Below, piece after piece: positions 28,638 to 37,007 of a stretch of DNA of 64,000 bases. This DNA comes from Oscillospiraceae bacterium (GTDB lineage Bacteria > Bacillota > Clostridia > Oscillospirales > Oscillospiraceae), in contig JAHHSI010000006.1 in the NCBI GenBank assembly GCA_020025275.1, forward strand, positions 36,892-100,891. Reading direction: 5' to 3'. The notes beneath the pieces were generated by a model. The model saw only the letters and a list, made by a program, of their open reading frames with translations, searched no databases and had not been told where the DNA came from. The translations under genes and the position numbers were made by a program. How positions within the stretch are numbered: position 1 is the first letter of the stretch; the number at the start of each line of letters is the position of its first letter.

Positions 28638-29781
28638 ATTTTGCCAGAATATCCGGGAGGTGTTCTCCGTGCAAAAGTGCACTGGCGGGGAGAACGGGGA
28701 TCTGCTGCTGCCGGGCAGCCTGCAGCAGATCTGCGTTTTTTTGGTTGAAGGTGCCGATGGGTGTTCCGGCATCGATGACGGCGCGGCACTGCCGCACCAG
28801 CGTGAGAGCGGTCTGCCAAGACGATTCCGGGATCGGCTCAAAGGCGGGGGCCGTCACCACGTGGCTGCTGAGTTTTGCGGCGACCTGTTCGTCCACGTCG
28901 TTTTGAAAGAGAATCCCGGTAGCAAAGGGAATGTCTCGCTTTTGCAGCGCCCGATAGCAGGGGATGCCGCAGCCGCTGCCGGCGACCACAAAGACCTGCG
29001 GGGCACCGGCGGGTCTGACCAGCTCCACACTGCCGAAGAGAAGGTTATACGAGCCGTTTTCCATTTCGTACAGCTGCTCGATGCTGCCGCTTTGCAAAAT
29101 TTCGTCCGGGGGACCAAAGGCGGAAATATGGTCGCCCTTCACGCAGATCAGATCATCGGATACTTTAGCGGCCAGATCGATCTCATGCAGCGACAAGATC
29201 ACGGTGATCTGCTGCTCCTGCGCCATGGTGCGCAGGATGTCCAGCAGCTCCACCTTGTAGCGGATGTCCAGATACGCCGTTGGCTCATCCAGCACGATGA
29301 TTTCCGGCTCCTGACAGAGGGCACGTGCCAACATGATCCGCTGTTTTTGGCCGTCTGACAGAGTGGTAAAGTCCCGGTCGGCCAGAGAAAGAGCATGGAC
29401 CCTCTCTAAGGAGGATCGGATCACCTGCTTGTCCGCCGGCGTCATTTTGCCCATCATACCGGTATAGGGGTAGCGGCCCATGGCCACCACCTCCGCGCAG
29501 GTCATCAGCTCCGGATGAATCCGGTCGGTCAGGACTACGGCCACTTCGGTGGCCATGTGCTTGGGCGTCCAGCTTTCGATCTCCTCATGGCCGATGAAAA
29601 CGCCGCCGCTGATGCGGCTGAGGTGACGGGTGATGGTCTTTAAAATGGTGGATTTTCCGGCGCCGTTGGGGCCGATCAGCGTGAGGATCTTCCCTTTTTC
29701 GATGCTGATGTTGATGTCGTCGATGAGAACCTTCCCGTGGTATCCAACGGAGAGGTGTTCGGTGGTGAAATAGCTTTTCAT
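28636..29781 (-). CDS. btuD: Corrinoid-type ABC importer ATPase with C-terminal extension
   Basis: A 381-residue nucleotide-binding subunit of a FecCD-type importer. Motifs are Walker A GPNGAGKST, signature TLSDGQKQR (the usual second Gly is Asp) and Walker B IIVLDEPTAYLD, with the H-loop in LSLHEID. Residues about 265-381 form an extra C-terminal domain with a VVAGSGCGIPCYRAL segment that ordinary BtuD/FecE proteins lack and that I cannot name. It is the last gene of the operon led by the riboswitch at 34078-34262, which argues for corrinoid over iron-siderophore as substrate. Confidence 0.85.
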   Translation of the reverse strand: MKSYFTTEHLSVGYHGKVLIDDINISIEKGKILTLIGPNGAGKSTILKTITRHLSRISGGVFIGHEEIESWTPKHMATEVAVVLTDRIHPELMTCAEVVAMGRYPYTGMMGKMTPADKQVIRSSLERVHALSLADRDFTTLSDGQKQRIMLARALCQEPEIIVLDEPTAYLDIRYKVELLDILRTMAQEQQITVILSLHEIDLAAKVSDDLICVKGDHISAFGPPDEILQSGSIEQLYEMENGSYNLLFGSVELVRPAGAPQVFVVAGSGCGIPCYRALQKRDIPFATGILFQNDVDEQVAAKLSSHVVTAPAFEPIPESSWQTALTLVRQCRAVIDAGTPIGTFNQKNADLLQAARQQQIPVLPASALLHGEHLPDILAK

Positions 29782-29782
29782 G

Positions 29783-30913
29783 TCAGTCCTCCTGCATCCT
29801 GCGGCGTTTGACCATCATATAGATGACAATGGGGGCTCCGAACGCGGAGGTGATGGTACCGATGGAGAGTTCCGTGGGAGCCAGTGCGGTCCGTGCGATC
29901 AGATCACAAAAGACGGAAAAGACAGCGCCGCACAAAAAGCTTGCCGGGATCACGTAGGAGGGACGGGACGTTTTCAGCAAGGTGCGGGTGATATGGGGGA
30001 CGGCGATCCCTACGAAGGAGATGGGGCCGGCCAGAGCTGTCACGCAGGCGGACAGGAGACTGGAGAGCAGGATCAGCAAGAGCCGGAAGGGGCGGATGTT
30101 GATGCCCATGCTCTGGGCATAGCCCTCCCCCAAAGCATAGGCTCCGATGGGTTTGGACAAAAGCCATGAGGCCACCAGCCCGGGCAGACAGAAAGCGGCC
30201 GCCAAGGTCACATTGTCCCAAGTAGCGCCGGAAAAAGTCCCCATGGACCAGTTGGTCAGGTTCACGATGTCGTGGTCGTCGGCGAAGGTGACACAAAAAT
30301 CCGTAATGGCATTGCAGATGTAGCCCACCATGATCCCGATGACCAGCAGCATAGACATATTGTGGACCCGCTGGGAGAAGAGAAGCACCAAGGACGTGAT
30401 GAGCAGCGAACCGATGAAGGCCGCCACGATCAGCGTTCCGGAGCCGATGGTGCCCACATATCTGGTGATGAAAATCAGCGTTATCCCCACCACCATTTTG
30501 GCACCTGAGGAGATGCCCAACACGAAGGGACCGGCGATGGGGTTGCGGAAAAACACCTGCAGCAGGAACCCCGATACAGATAGGGCACCGCCCAGGATCG
30601 CCGCCAGCAGCATCCGGGGAATCCGGATGCTGAAGAGGATTTGGCTTTGGGTGGAGGCGTGGATCAGTTCGTCCAGCGGCTGGGCGTATTTTCCCCCGGT
30701 CAACAGGTTGGCAACGCCGTAGCGTAACCCGTCCCAGATCATGGAAAAGACATGGCCAGCGGAGATGGAGACGGAACCGATATTTACGTTCATAAAGATG
30801 CCGAGCATCAGAAAACCCGCCATCAGGACCATGATCAAAGCAAAGCGCCGGGGGTTGCCCAGCGGCAATTCCGCAGGGGCTTCGGTATCATTTGTCTGCT
30901 GCCATCGTTTCAT
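29783..30913 (-). CDS. btuC: Corrinoid-type ABC importer permease
   Basis: A 376-residue FecCD/BtuC-family permease with about ten membrane helices. Family landmarks include IRIPRMLLAAILGGALSVSG near 100-120, NPIAGPFVLGISSGA, and the coupling helix region GEGYAQSMGI. The N-terminal 28 residues are cytoplasmic and charged. It starts after AAAGG and ends one base before the ATPase gene. Substrate is inferred from the upstream riboswitch and chelatase. Confidence 0.88.
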   Translation of the reverse strand: MKRWQQTNDTEAPAELPLGNPRRFALIMVLMAGFLMLGIFMNVNIGSVSISAGHVFSMIWDGLRYGVANLLTGGKYAQPLDELIHASTQSQILFSIRIPRMLLAAILGGALSVSGFLLQVFFRNPIAGPFVLGISSGAKMVVGITLIFITRYVGTIGSGTLIVAAFIGSLLITSLVLLFSQRVHNMSMLLVIGIMVGYICNAITDFCVTFADDHDIVNLTNWSMGTFSGATWDNVTLAAAFCLPGLVASWLLSKPIGAYALGEGYAQSMGINIRPFRLLLILLSSLLSACVTALAGPISFVGIAVPHITRTLLKTSRPSYVIPASFLCGAVFSVFCDLIARTALAPTELSIGTITSAFGAPIVIYMMVKRRRMQED

Positions 30914-30999
30914 AAAAACTGCCTTTCTGCATAGGATGAGCGCCCAAAAGAGCCGACGGAAAACGACCTGACTGCCGCTCGGAGGGAGCGGCAGTCAGA

Positions 31000-32136
31000 T
31001 CAGCGGAGACGGTAGAGGTAGGGCAGTTCCTCCAGTTGGTCTGCCTCGCCGGAAAAAATCGTATGAAAGCTTTGCACCATTTCTCCCAGCTTGGTGGTCT
31101 CCTGATACATATTTTGATTTGTGCACCATACGTTTCCGTTCTGGACGGCGTTGAACTCTTTGAGCAGGACGTTCTTCTCCAGTAGCTCCTCCAGACTCTC
31201 AATCTCGCCGCCGATGGTGCTGTTATAGATGATGTAGTCGGCCTCCTTGGCTGTTGCGAAAAAGGTCTCCATCTCGATGGTAACGGTTGAGGTGGAGGTC
31301 TCGGGGTCGCCCAGATGGTCAAAGACATAGTGTCCGCCGGCCAGTTCGATCATCTTGCTGACATAGTCGCCGCTTTTTCGGGCCACCACAAGACCGGAGG
31401 AGCTGATGTAAAAGAAGGCAACGGTTTTTCCCGTGTCCTCTGAGGAGAGGACTTCGTTGAGGTAGTCCGTCTGTTGGCGGAACAGGGCTTCGGCCGTCGC
31501 TTCCTCGTTGAGCAGCGCCGCATAGAGCTTGATCCACTCGGTCCGGCCCAGAGGGTGGGACTCCATACTGGATTGATCCACCAACACGGCAATACCCAGT
31601 TCTTCCAGCTTCTCTTTTACCTCTGAGGCGTGGCCGATCATGGTCGACTCGATGGCCAGCGGACATCCGTAGTCCATGATCATCTCGTAATCCGGCTCAC
31701 TGTATTTGCCGGCATAGACGATCCGGCCGTCCTGCATTGCCTGCACGGCGTTGGGGATGTGCCAGGCGTCCTGACGTGTGCCGGAGAGGGAGATTGCGTC
31801 CAATCGGTCCATGGCGTCGAAAAGACACATGGCGGCCGAGGCGGCCAGATAGATGTTCTCAATGGGCTGATACAGAGGAATGATGTCCCGGGCGATCCCC
31901 TTGGGGCACTCCTGCCCCTCGGGGATCACGAGAAACCGACTTCCGTCGGCGAGGGTGATCAGCTTGTACCCGCCCTCGTAGTAGTCCACACCAAATTCGG
32001 TGGCATACTCCAGTGCCAGATGGTCCACCGGCTGCCAACCGTTTCCAAGACCCGCTTCCGGTGCCGCAGGGCCGCAGCCGCACAGGAGCGAAAGGAGAGC
32101 CATGGCGGCGATGACGATGCGTACCGTCTTTGTCAT
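31000..32136 (-). CDS. btuF: Corrinoid-type substrate-binding lipoprotein
   Basis: A 378-residue surface receptor of the class III (FecB/BtuF) fold. The signal peptide ends in LLCGC with lipidated Cys21. The mature part shows the paired-lobe pattern with P.IENIYLAASAAM and SGDYVSKMIELAGGHYVF segments. ATG at 32136 is preferred to the GTG six bases upstream because AAGGAGA needs that spacing. It overlaps no gene but begins three bases after the small lipoprotein stop region, inside the riboswitch operon. Confidence 0.85.
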   Translation of the reverse strand: MTKTVRIVIAAMALLSLLCGCGPAAPEAGLGNGWQPVDHLALEYATEFGVDYYEGGYKLITLADGSRFLVIPEGQECPKGIARDIIPLYQPIENIYLAASAAMCLFDAMDRLDAISLSGTRQDAWHIPNAVQAMQDGRIVYAGKYSEPDYEMIMDYGCPLAIESTMIGHASEVKEKLEELGIAVLVDQSSMESHPLGRTEWIKLYAALLNEEATAEALFRQQTDYLNEVLSSEDTGKTVAFFYISSSGLVVARKSGDYVSKMIELAGGHYVFDHLGDPETSTSTVTIEMETFFATAKEADYIIYNSTIGGEIESLEELLEKNVLLKEFNAVQNGNVWCTNQNMYQETTKLGEMVQSFHTIFSGEADQLEELPYLYRLR

Positions 32137-32138
32137 GG

Positions 32139-32531
32139 TCACTCTCCTTTGGCGCTGGCACTGTCGAAATGCAGGGTGTAGCGGATCACGTGCGGTTCGC
32201 TCATGGCCACCGTGCAGGCACTGACCTCCATGTCCTGATCCAGAACCACCGGGATCTCAAAGGCAGAGGTACCCTCGGCTCGGACAGGCTCGTAGCGCTG
32301 CTCACCCAGCTGCATATATTCATAATAGGGGCTGCTCCAGACGACGGTTGCCGTCGCCTTGCCGTCCGCGATCACCACGTGGGCCGGGGACTCGATACTG
32401 GCACGGCCGGAGCCGCCGCTCAGCGTTACTTCCATCCGATATGATCCGTCCGCCAGCTGGCCCTTCCCGCAGGAGGTGACCAGCACGCAAAAGCTGATGA
32501 GGGACAGGAAAAAGACCAGAGCTCGTTTCAT
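32139..32531 (-). CDS. Small lipoprotein sharing a domain with the chelatase
   Basis: A 130-residue lipoprotein with signal peptide ending VTSC (Cys21). The mature part is a single beta-rich domain beginning DGSYRMEV and containing IADGKATATVVWSS and FEIPVV. The same pattern appears in the C-terminal part of the adjacent CbiK-like protein (NGQYNIQV, VENGKMTARMTMS, FEVPVT). I recognise no named family with certainty; the fold is suggestive of NEAT-type tetrapyrrole-binding domains. It lies between the chelatase and the receptor, so it may hand a corrinoid or metal-tetrapyrrole to BtuF. Confidence 0.7.
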   Translation of the reverse strand: MKRALVFFLSLISFCVLVTSCGKGQLADGSYRMEVTLSGGSGRASIESPAHVVIADGKATATVVWSSPYYEYMQLGEQRYEPVRAEGTSAFEIPVVLDQDMEVSACTVAMSEPHVIRYTLHFDSASAKGE

Positions 32532-32534
32532 GGC

Positions 32535-33809
32535 TTACTTCAGGTGCAGACTCTCGGCGGGGATGTCAGCCGAGGAAAAGACCAGAACACGGTCGTACCA
32601 CTGCTCCTTGTTGATGCTCCATGCGGCGCAGTTGATCTCGGTATTCAAAGCGGTCACCGGAACTTCAAAAACATTGAAGTCGTCGGCATCGGAGGTGCTC
32701 TGCACGTCCATGCAGAAAGCGTCCTCGGAGGCCTTGGCGGCCTCTTCCGCCGTGCCCATAAACAGCTTGCCATAGCCGTGGCCGCTCATGGTCATCCGGG
32801 CGGTCATCTTGCCATTTTCTACCGTCAGGACGCAGTCTGTGATGTTGAACATGGAGGAGCTGGACTCCACCTGAATGTTGTACTGGCCGTTGGCGATCTG
32901 ATCGGCGCTGATGGGGCCTACGGCGTGCATAGTCTCATCGGCGTGCTTGACGATCATCTCCTGAACGCCCGGATACTGCCCCAGACCGTGGAGCACCGGG
33001 GTGACCTCAAAGCCGGCCTTTTCAAACTGGGTCTTCCAGGAGTCCTCCTCATCGCCGGCCATGTCGTTGTTGGCGTGGTCGCCGGCAACGATCATCAGCG
33101 GCAGGAGAACGACTTTCTTAGCGCCGGACTCCTTGACAAGGCCGATCAGGTCCTCCAGTGTGGGCGTGGCTTCTACGGTGCCGACAAAGTAGTTGCTGTA
33201 GCCGGCGTCGGTGAACGCCTTCTGCATGGTGGCATAGGTGGTGTTGGCCTTGTGCTCCGTGCCGTGACCCATCCACACCACGGCGGTGCCGTCGGTGTTG
33301 TAATCGGCGGTCTCCTTGGCCAGTACGTCAGCCAGCGTCTTGAAGTCCTCCTCGCTCGTCAGGAGAGGCTTGCCGATCTTCAGTGTGTTGAAGAACTGCT
33401 CGTAGGCGGAGACTTCCTTCACCATGTCGTCGTACTCGAAGCCGGGCATGACATGGGTGGGCTGCACCACCACGTCCTTCACGCCGTCAGCCACCAGACG
33501 CTTCATGGCCTCGGTGACGTTGTCGGTTTCCTCGCCGTCACGCTCTTTCAGCTTGTCGATGATGATTTGGCTGGTGAAGGCTCTGCGCACCTCGTAATCG
33601 GGGTAAGCCTTCTGCAGGGCCGATTCTACGGCGCCAATGGTCTGCTGCCGGCTCTCATTGTAGCTGGTGCCGAAGCTGACGACCAGCAGGACCGGCTTCT
33701 TCTCGTCGGGCTCCTTCGGTTTGTCCGTGTCCTTTTTGCCGCAGGCAGCCATGCTCAGCAGCATCAGCAGGGCAAGGACAAGAGAGAAAATCTTTGTGAT
33801 TCGTTTCAT
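32535..33809 (-). CDS. cbiK: Secreted CbiK-like cobaltochelatase lipoprotein
   Basis: CbiK inserts Co2+ into sirohydrochlorin. This 424-residue version has a lipoprotein signal peptide ending SMAAC (Cys23), so it should sit outside the membrane. The chelatase core (about 40-310) keeps LLVVSFGTSYNESR, the His of VVQPTHVMPG, the His of VWMGHGTEH and the HGLGQYPGVQEM end. Residues about 310-424 are an added beta-rich domain like the lipoprotein that follows. ATG at 33809 follows GGAGGACG. It is first in the riboswitch operon. An outside location is odd for a biosynthetic enzyme; metal or tetrapyrrole scavenging is an alternative role. Confidence 0.9.
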   Translation of the reverse strand: MKRITKIFSLVLALLMLLSMAACGKKDTDKPKEPDEKKPVLLVVSFGTSYNESRQQTIGAVESALQKAYPDYEVRRAFTSQIIIDKLKERDGEETDNVTEAMKRLVADGVKDVVVQPTHVMPGFEYDDMVKEVSAYEQFFNTLKIGKPLLTSEEDFKTLADVLAKETADYNTDGTAVVWMGHGTEHKANTTYATMQKAFTDAGYSNYFVGTVEATPTLEDLIGLVKESGAKKVVLLPLMIVAGDHANNDMAGDEEDSWKTQFEKAGFEVTPVLHGLGQYPGVQEMIVKHADETMHAVGPISADQIANGQYNIQVESSSSMFNITDCVLTVENGKMTARMTMSGHGYGKLFMGTAEEAAKASEDAFCMDVQSTSDADDFNVFEVPVTALNTEINCAAWSINKEQWYDRVLVFSSADIPAESLHLK

Positions 33810-33987
33810 TTTGCGTCCTCCAACTCATGTAGTTTCTATTTCAAGGCGATTGGCGCGGGGGTGAGATCGTCTTAAAACCAGAGAAGAGCAAGAGAAGCCC
33901 CGGGGGCGCTCTTGCGTGAGTGGCGGAGATGGGCAGGCTGAGAGCGGAGAAATGCGGCCGGCTGCAACAGGCACCGTTTCGGTCCGT

Positions 33988-34024
33988 AAAAAAGCTGCAG
34001 CACTCCCGCGGGGAATGCTGCAGC
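33988..34024 (-). terminator. Riboswitch terminator ahead of cbiK
   Basis: On the minus strand GCTGCAGCATTCCC pairs with GGGAGTGCTGCAGC, followed by TTTTTT. It is the expression platform of the riboswitch at 34078-34262. The preceding TGCAGAAATTCGG nearly matches the bases before the cbiA terminator. Confidence 0.85.
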
Positions 34025-34077
34025 CGAATTTCTGCATGAAAAAGACACGAATCCGTACACGAAGATTCGCTGTCCGT

Positions 34078-34262
34078 ATATTTAAGCAGGTCTCCTGACT
34101 CGCGCCTCCTCAGCCATCATACAGCCTTCTCGGGGAATTTTCCCAATGGCCGACTTTCGTCTTGTACAAGGCCTCCGCGCATACAGTGGCGGTACCGTTC
34201 CGGATTTGCACCGGATTCGCTATTCTTCGCGATGTCTGAACAACATCAACGACACTCAAATA
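34078..34262 (-). ncRNA. Cobalamin riboswitch controlling cbiK-btuFCD
   Basis: The closing stem pairs TATTTGAG (from 34262) with CTTAAATA (to 34078). The conserved core is visible: CCGGTGCAAATCCGGAACGG, ACCGCCACTGTATGCG and AGTCAGGAGACCTGCTTAAA. It sits between a consensus promoter and a terminator in front of the chelatase-importer operon. Confidence 0.95.
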
Positions 34263-34281
34263 TGGTATTCAATTTAGGTCC

Positions 34282-34310
34282 AATATACATGTTTTTTGTG
34301 TTCTTGTCAA
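34282..34310 (-). promoter_or_regulatory. Sigma-A promoter of the cbiK-btu operon
   Basis: On the minus strand TTGACA (34310-34305) and TATATT (34287-34282) are 17 bases apart, leading directly into the aptamer. Confidence 0.85.
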
Positions 34311-34549
34311 CTATTTTGCTTCTTTATCGTCTATTTTGACGATATTAAAAAGGGAGAGCTCTGCTTTGGCTGGCCGATGGCGGCTCTGCTGCGGCGAGAA
34401 AATGGGGATGTGCCAAAACGAGAGGGCGTGCGGAGAAGTGCGGCCTGCCGTCGGCGGAAATCTCTGCTGTAGAGGTGGGCTGGGCTGAGAGGTCTTCCGG
34501 ACGAAAAGGGGACAGCGGGGCGGCTGTCCCCTGCTGCGGGAGAAAGGAA
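34311..34549. other. Intergenic region with one hairpin
   Basis: No gene is supported here between the divergent promoters. The only structure seen is GGGGACAGC/GCTGTCCCC at 34508-34531, which on the minus strand is followed by TTTT; no minus-strand gene upstream of it is visible. Confidence 0.5.
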
Positions 34550-34578
34550 TTGACATATGTTGGAGGGCAAGGTATACT
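34550..34578 (+). promoter_or_regulatory. Sigma-A promoter of the diguanylate cyclase gene
   Basis: TTGACA at 34550-34555 and TATACT at 34573-34578 are 17 bases apart, 61 bases before the start codon at 34640. Confidence 0.85.
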
Positions 34579-34639
34579 GATTCAAAATTACGAGATGAGC
34601 CAAGGACATATAAATGACTGTCGGGAAAAGGTGAGAAAC

Positions 34640-36916
34640 ATGAAGGAGCAAAAAATCAGAAAGGTTCTGAAACGGAATGCGACGGCTCTGGCATTGCTGA
34701 TCTTATCGATCATTGGAATGGTCTTGTCTATTATGAACTACTGGCGGTCCATTGAACAGCTGGAACGAGACCGATTCAAAGAAAACGTGCGTGAGCAGGC
34801 GAAGATCCGACTGGAGAGCACCAAGGATTACATCAGCGATATGGTCTTTGATCTGAGCCAGACGGGTGAGCTGATCGCCGAATATGACTCCATTTGGGAA
34901 CCGCAGGTGCGGGAGATTCTGGAGACGGCCAATCGCATGGATCTCTTTACATTCACTTCAGTGGTAGATCGGGAGGGCCATGGGTTCGCCCACACAGGCA
35001 AGGAACTGTATGTCGCCCATGAAGAATATTTCGAGTCGGCTATGCAGGGCCATGTGTCGTTTTCCGACGTGCGTCCTTCCAAAGCAATGCCGGGAAAATA
35101 TGTGCAGATTTTTGCCTGCCCCATCTGGTCTGAGGAACATCAGGTGGAGGGCGCTGTGCTGGGTGTGGTGGAGCAGGATGAGCTGAATCAGGCCATTCGG
35201 AAAAAGTATATGAAATCGGAGGGCAACCTGTATATCGTGGACTCCAACGGCAGCTATATCGGTTTATTTCAGTTGGAGACCGATGTGGGCGTTCATCGGA
35301 ACTTCTGGGATGATCTGCAGGCGATTTCCGGTCTGGATAAAGAGATTTCGGACATAAAGGCAGATTTTTCAAACCGAAAAGGGGGGGACTTCTCCTATAC
35401 GGAGGGGGGCGAAAAACGCTACGGCAGCTATATGCCCATCGGCACCCGCAACTGGCAGATCGTCTACACCATGGAAGATACCTCGGTGGCGGAGACGCTG
35501 AGCACTATGTTCCATATGGATACGAAATATACGTTTTTCCTCAGTGCGTGTTATCTGATCTGGATTCTTTGCGTTGTCTGGTATTTCAAGAGGACGAACC
35601 GAGAGATCAGCCGGGCGCATCAGGAGGTAAGCAACAACATCGAGATCCTGCACATTGCACTGGAATATTCCAAACAGCCGATTTTTGAATACGATCAGCA
35701 GCGGCGGGAGCTGCGGCTGAAAACGGATTTTCCCAATCCGCTTTTTCAGGGGATCTCAGAGGTCATGACTCCGCAGAGATTTGTGGAGAAGAAGATCATT
35801 GCCGTACAAAGTGTCCCCTTGTTTCTGCAGATTTTCGAGAACATTACGAACCACCCGTCGGCACAGGCGGATATTCAGATCAACACCCAGCAGGAGGCGC
35901 AGTGGTGGCGGATCTCCTTATATAATGTCTATGAGGACAACAAGATCGCCGGTACAGTGGGGTTTCTGGAGGATATTACGGAGCTGAAGCGGATGGAGCA
36001 GCAGTCGCTGCAAAAGCTGGAGCTGCAGGATGCCCTGATCGCACAGGCGCTGCTGTATGCCAAGGTGGATCTTACGTCCGGGCAGTTGGTGGAGATCAAC
36101 GGCGAAGAGATACAGATGCCCTTTGATGCGTTTTTGCAGCAAAAGGTATGCGCCTGTATTGCGGCGGAGGATCGCCAGACGGTGGAACGCAACTTGTGTA
36201 TACAGGCCCTGTGCCAGAAATCCCGCCACGGAGTGGACGTGGTGGAAACTCAGTTTAGGATGGAACGGCTGGGGACCACGAAATGGGTGTCGTGCACGGA
36301 ATACCACCACCCGGCCAATATGGCCACCGTTGTACTGCTCATCCACGATATTGATGACAAGAAGCGCAAGGAACTTGCGCTGCAGCAGCAGGCCGAGCGA
36401 GATGGACTGACGGGGTTGTACAATGCACTCACCACACGGAAGAAGATCGAAGAGGCGCTGGCGTACGGCTATCTGTCTGGGGAGAAACAGGTGTTTGTGC
36501 TGTTCGATTTGGACAACTACAAGCTGATCAACGACACCTTCGGTCACCGCTATGGCGACCAGGTACTGGTGGACGTGGCGCAGATGCTGCAAAAGCGCTT
36601 TCGTTCCAGCGACATCATCGGACGGATGGGTGGCGACGAATTTGTCCTTCTGCTGCGCAACATGAGCAGCGACCAGTATACGCAGACGCTGATCCGGGAG
36701 CTCTGCGCCATGCTCCATCAGACCTACACGGAAGATGGACGGGCGGTCACACTGTCGGCATCTATCGGCGTTGCGTGCGCCCCGGAGGACGGCCACACCT
36801 TTTCTGAACTCTATGAAAAATCCGATATTGCGCTCTATCAGGTGAAGCGGCAAAAGAAAAACGGATATAAGCGCTATACTCGTTCGGAAAAGAAAGAATT
36901 TGATGAACTCAACTAA
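34640..36916 (+). CDS. Membrane dCache-PAS-GGDEF diguanylate cyclase
   Basis: A 758-residue sensor that should make cyclic di-GMP. TM1 is at about 18-38, an extracellular dCache-type sensor follows (about 45-290, with a GKYVQIFACPIW segment), then TM2 near 295-315. Two PAS-like regions (about 335-580) come before the GGDEF domain (about 585-750), which has DLDNYKLINDTFGHRYGDQ and an intact MGGDEF active site. ATG at 34640 follows AAGGTGAG; the frame is open upstream but that part holds the promoter. It is followed by a likely phosphodiesterase. Confidence 0.9.
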   Translation: MKEQKIRKVLKRNATALALLILSIIGMVLSIMNYWRSIEQLERDRFKENVREQAKIRLESTKDYISDMVFDLSQTGELIAEYDSIWEPQVREILETANRMDLFTFTSVVDREGHGFAHTGKELYVAHEEYFESAMQGHVSFSDVRPSKAMPGKYVQIFACPIWSEEHQVEGAVLGVVEQDELNQAIRKKYMKSEGNLYIVDSNGSYIGLFQLETDVGVHRNFWDDLQAISGLDKEISDIKADFSNRKGGDFSYTEGGEKRYGSYMPIGTRNWQIVYTMEDTSVAETLSTMFHMDTKYTFFLSACYLIWILCVVWYFKRTNREISRAHQEVSNNIEILHIALEYSKQPIFEYDQQRRELRLKTDFPNPLFQGISEVMTPQRFVEKKIIAVQSVPLFLQIFENITNHPSAQADIQINTQQEAQWWRISLYNVYEDNKIAGTVGFLEDITELKRMEQQSLQKLELQDALIAQALLYAKVDLTSGQLVEINGEEIQMPFDAFLQQKVCACIAAEDRQTVERNLCIQALCQKSRHGVDVVETQFRMERLGTTKWVSCTEYHHPANMATVVLLIHDIDDKKRKELALQQQAERDGLTGLYNALTTRKKIEEALAYGYLSGEKQVFVLFDLDNYKLINDTFGHRYGDQVLVDVAQMLQKRFRSSDIIGRMGGDEFVLLLRNMSSDQYTQTLIRELCAMLHQTYTEDGRAVTLSASIGVACAPEDGHTFSELYEKSDIALYQVKRQKKNGYKRYTRSEKKEFDELN

Positions 36917-37007
36917 AGAAGCGTTCCTGTACTGGACCGGCCCTGTCTGAGGGCGGTGTACGGCCACGGTATGGGAGCATGGTAAATACTTGTCGGAGGA
37001 CAGATGC

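Noticed and set aside
34508..34531. Terminator of a gene in 34311-34549
   Set aside because: No coding frame with a start signal is supported in this interval, so the hairpin has no gene to end.
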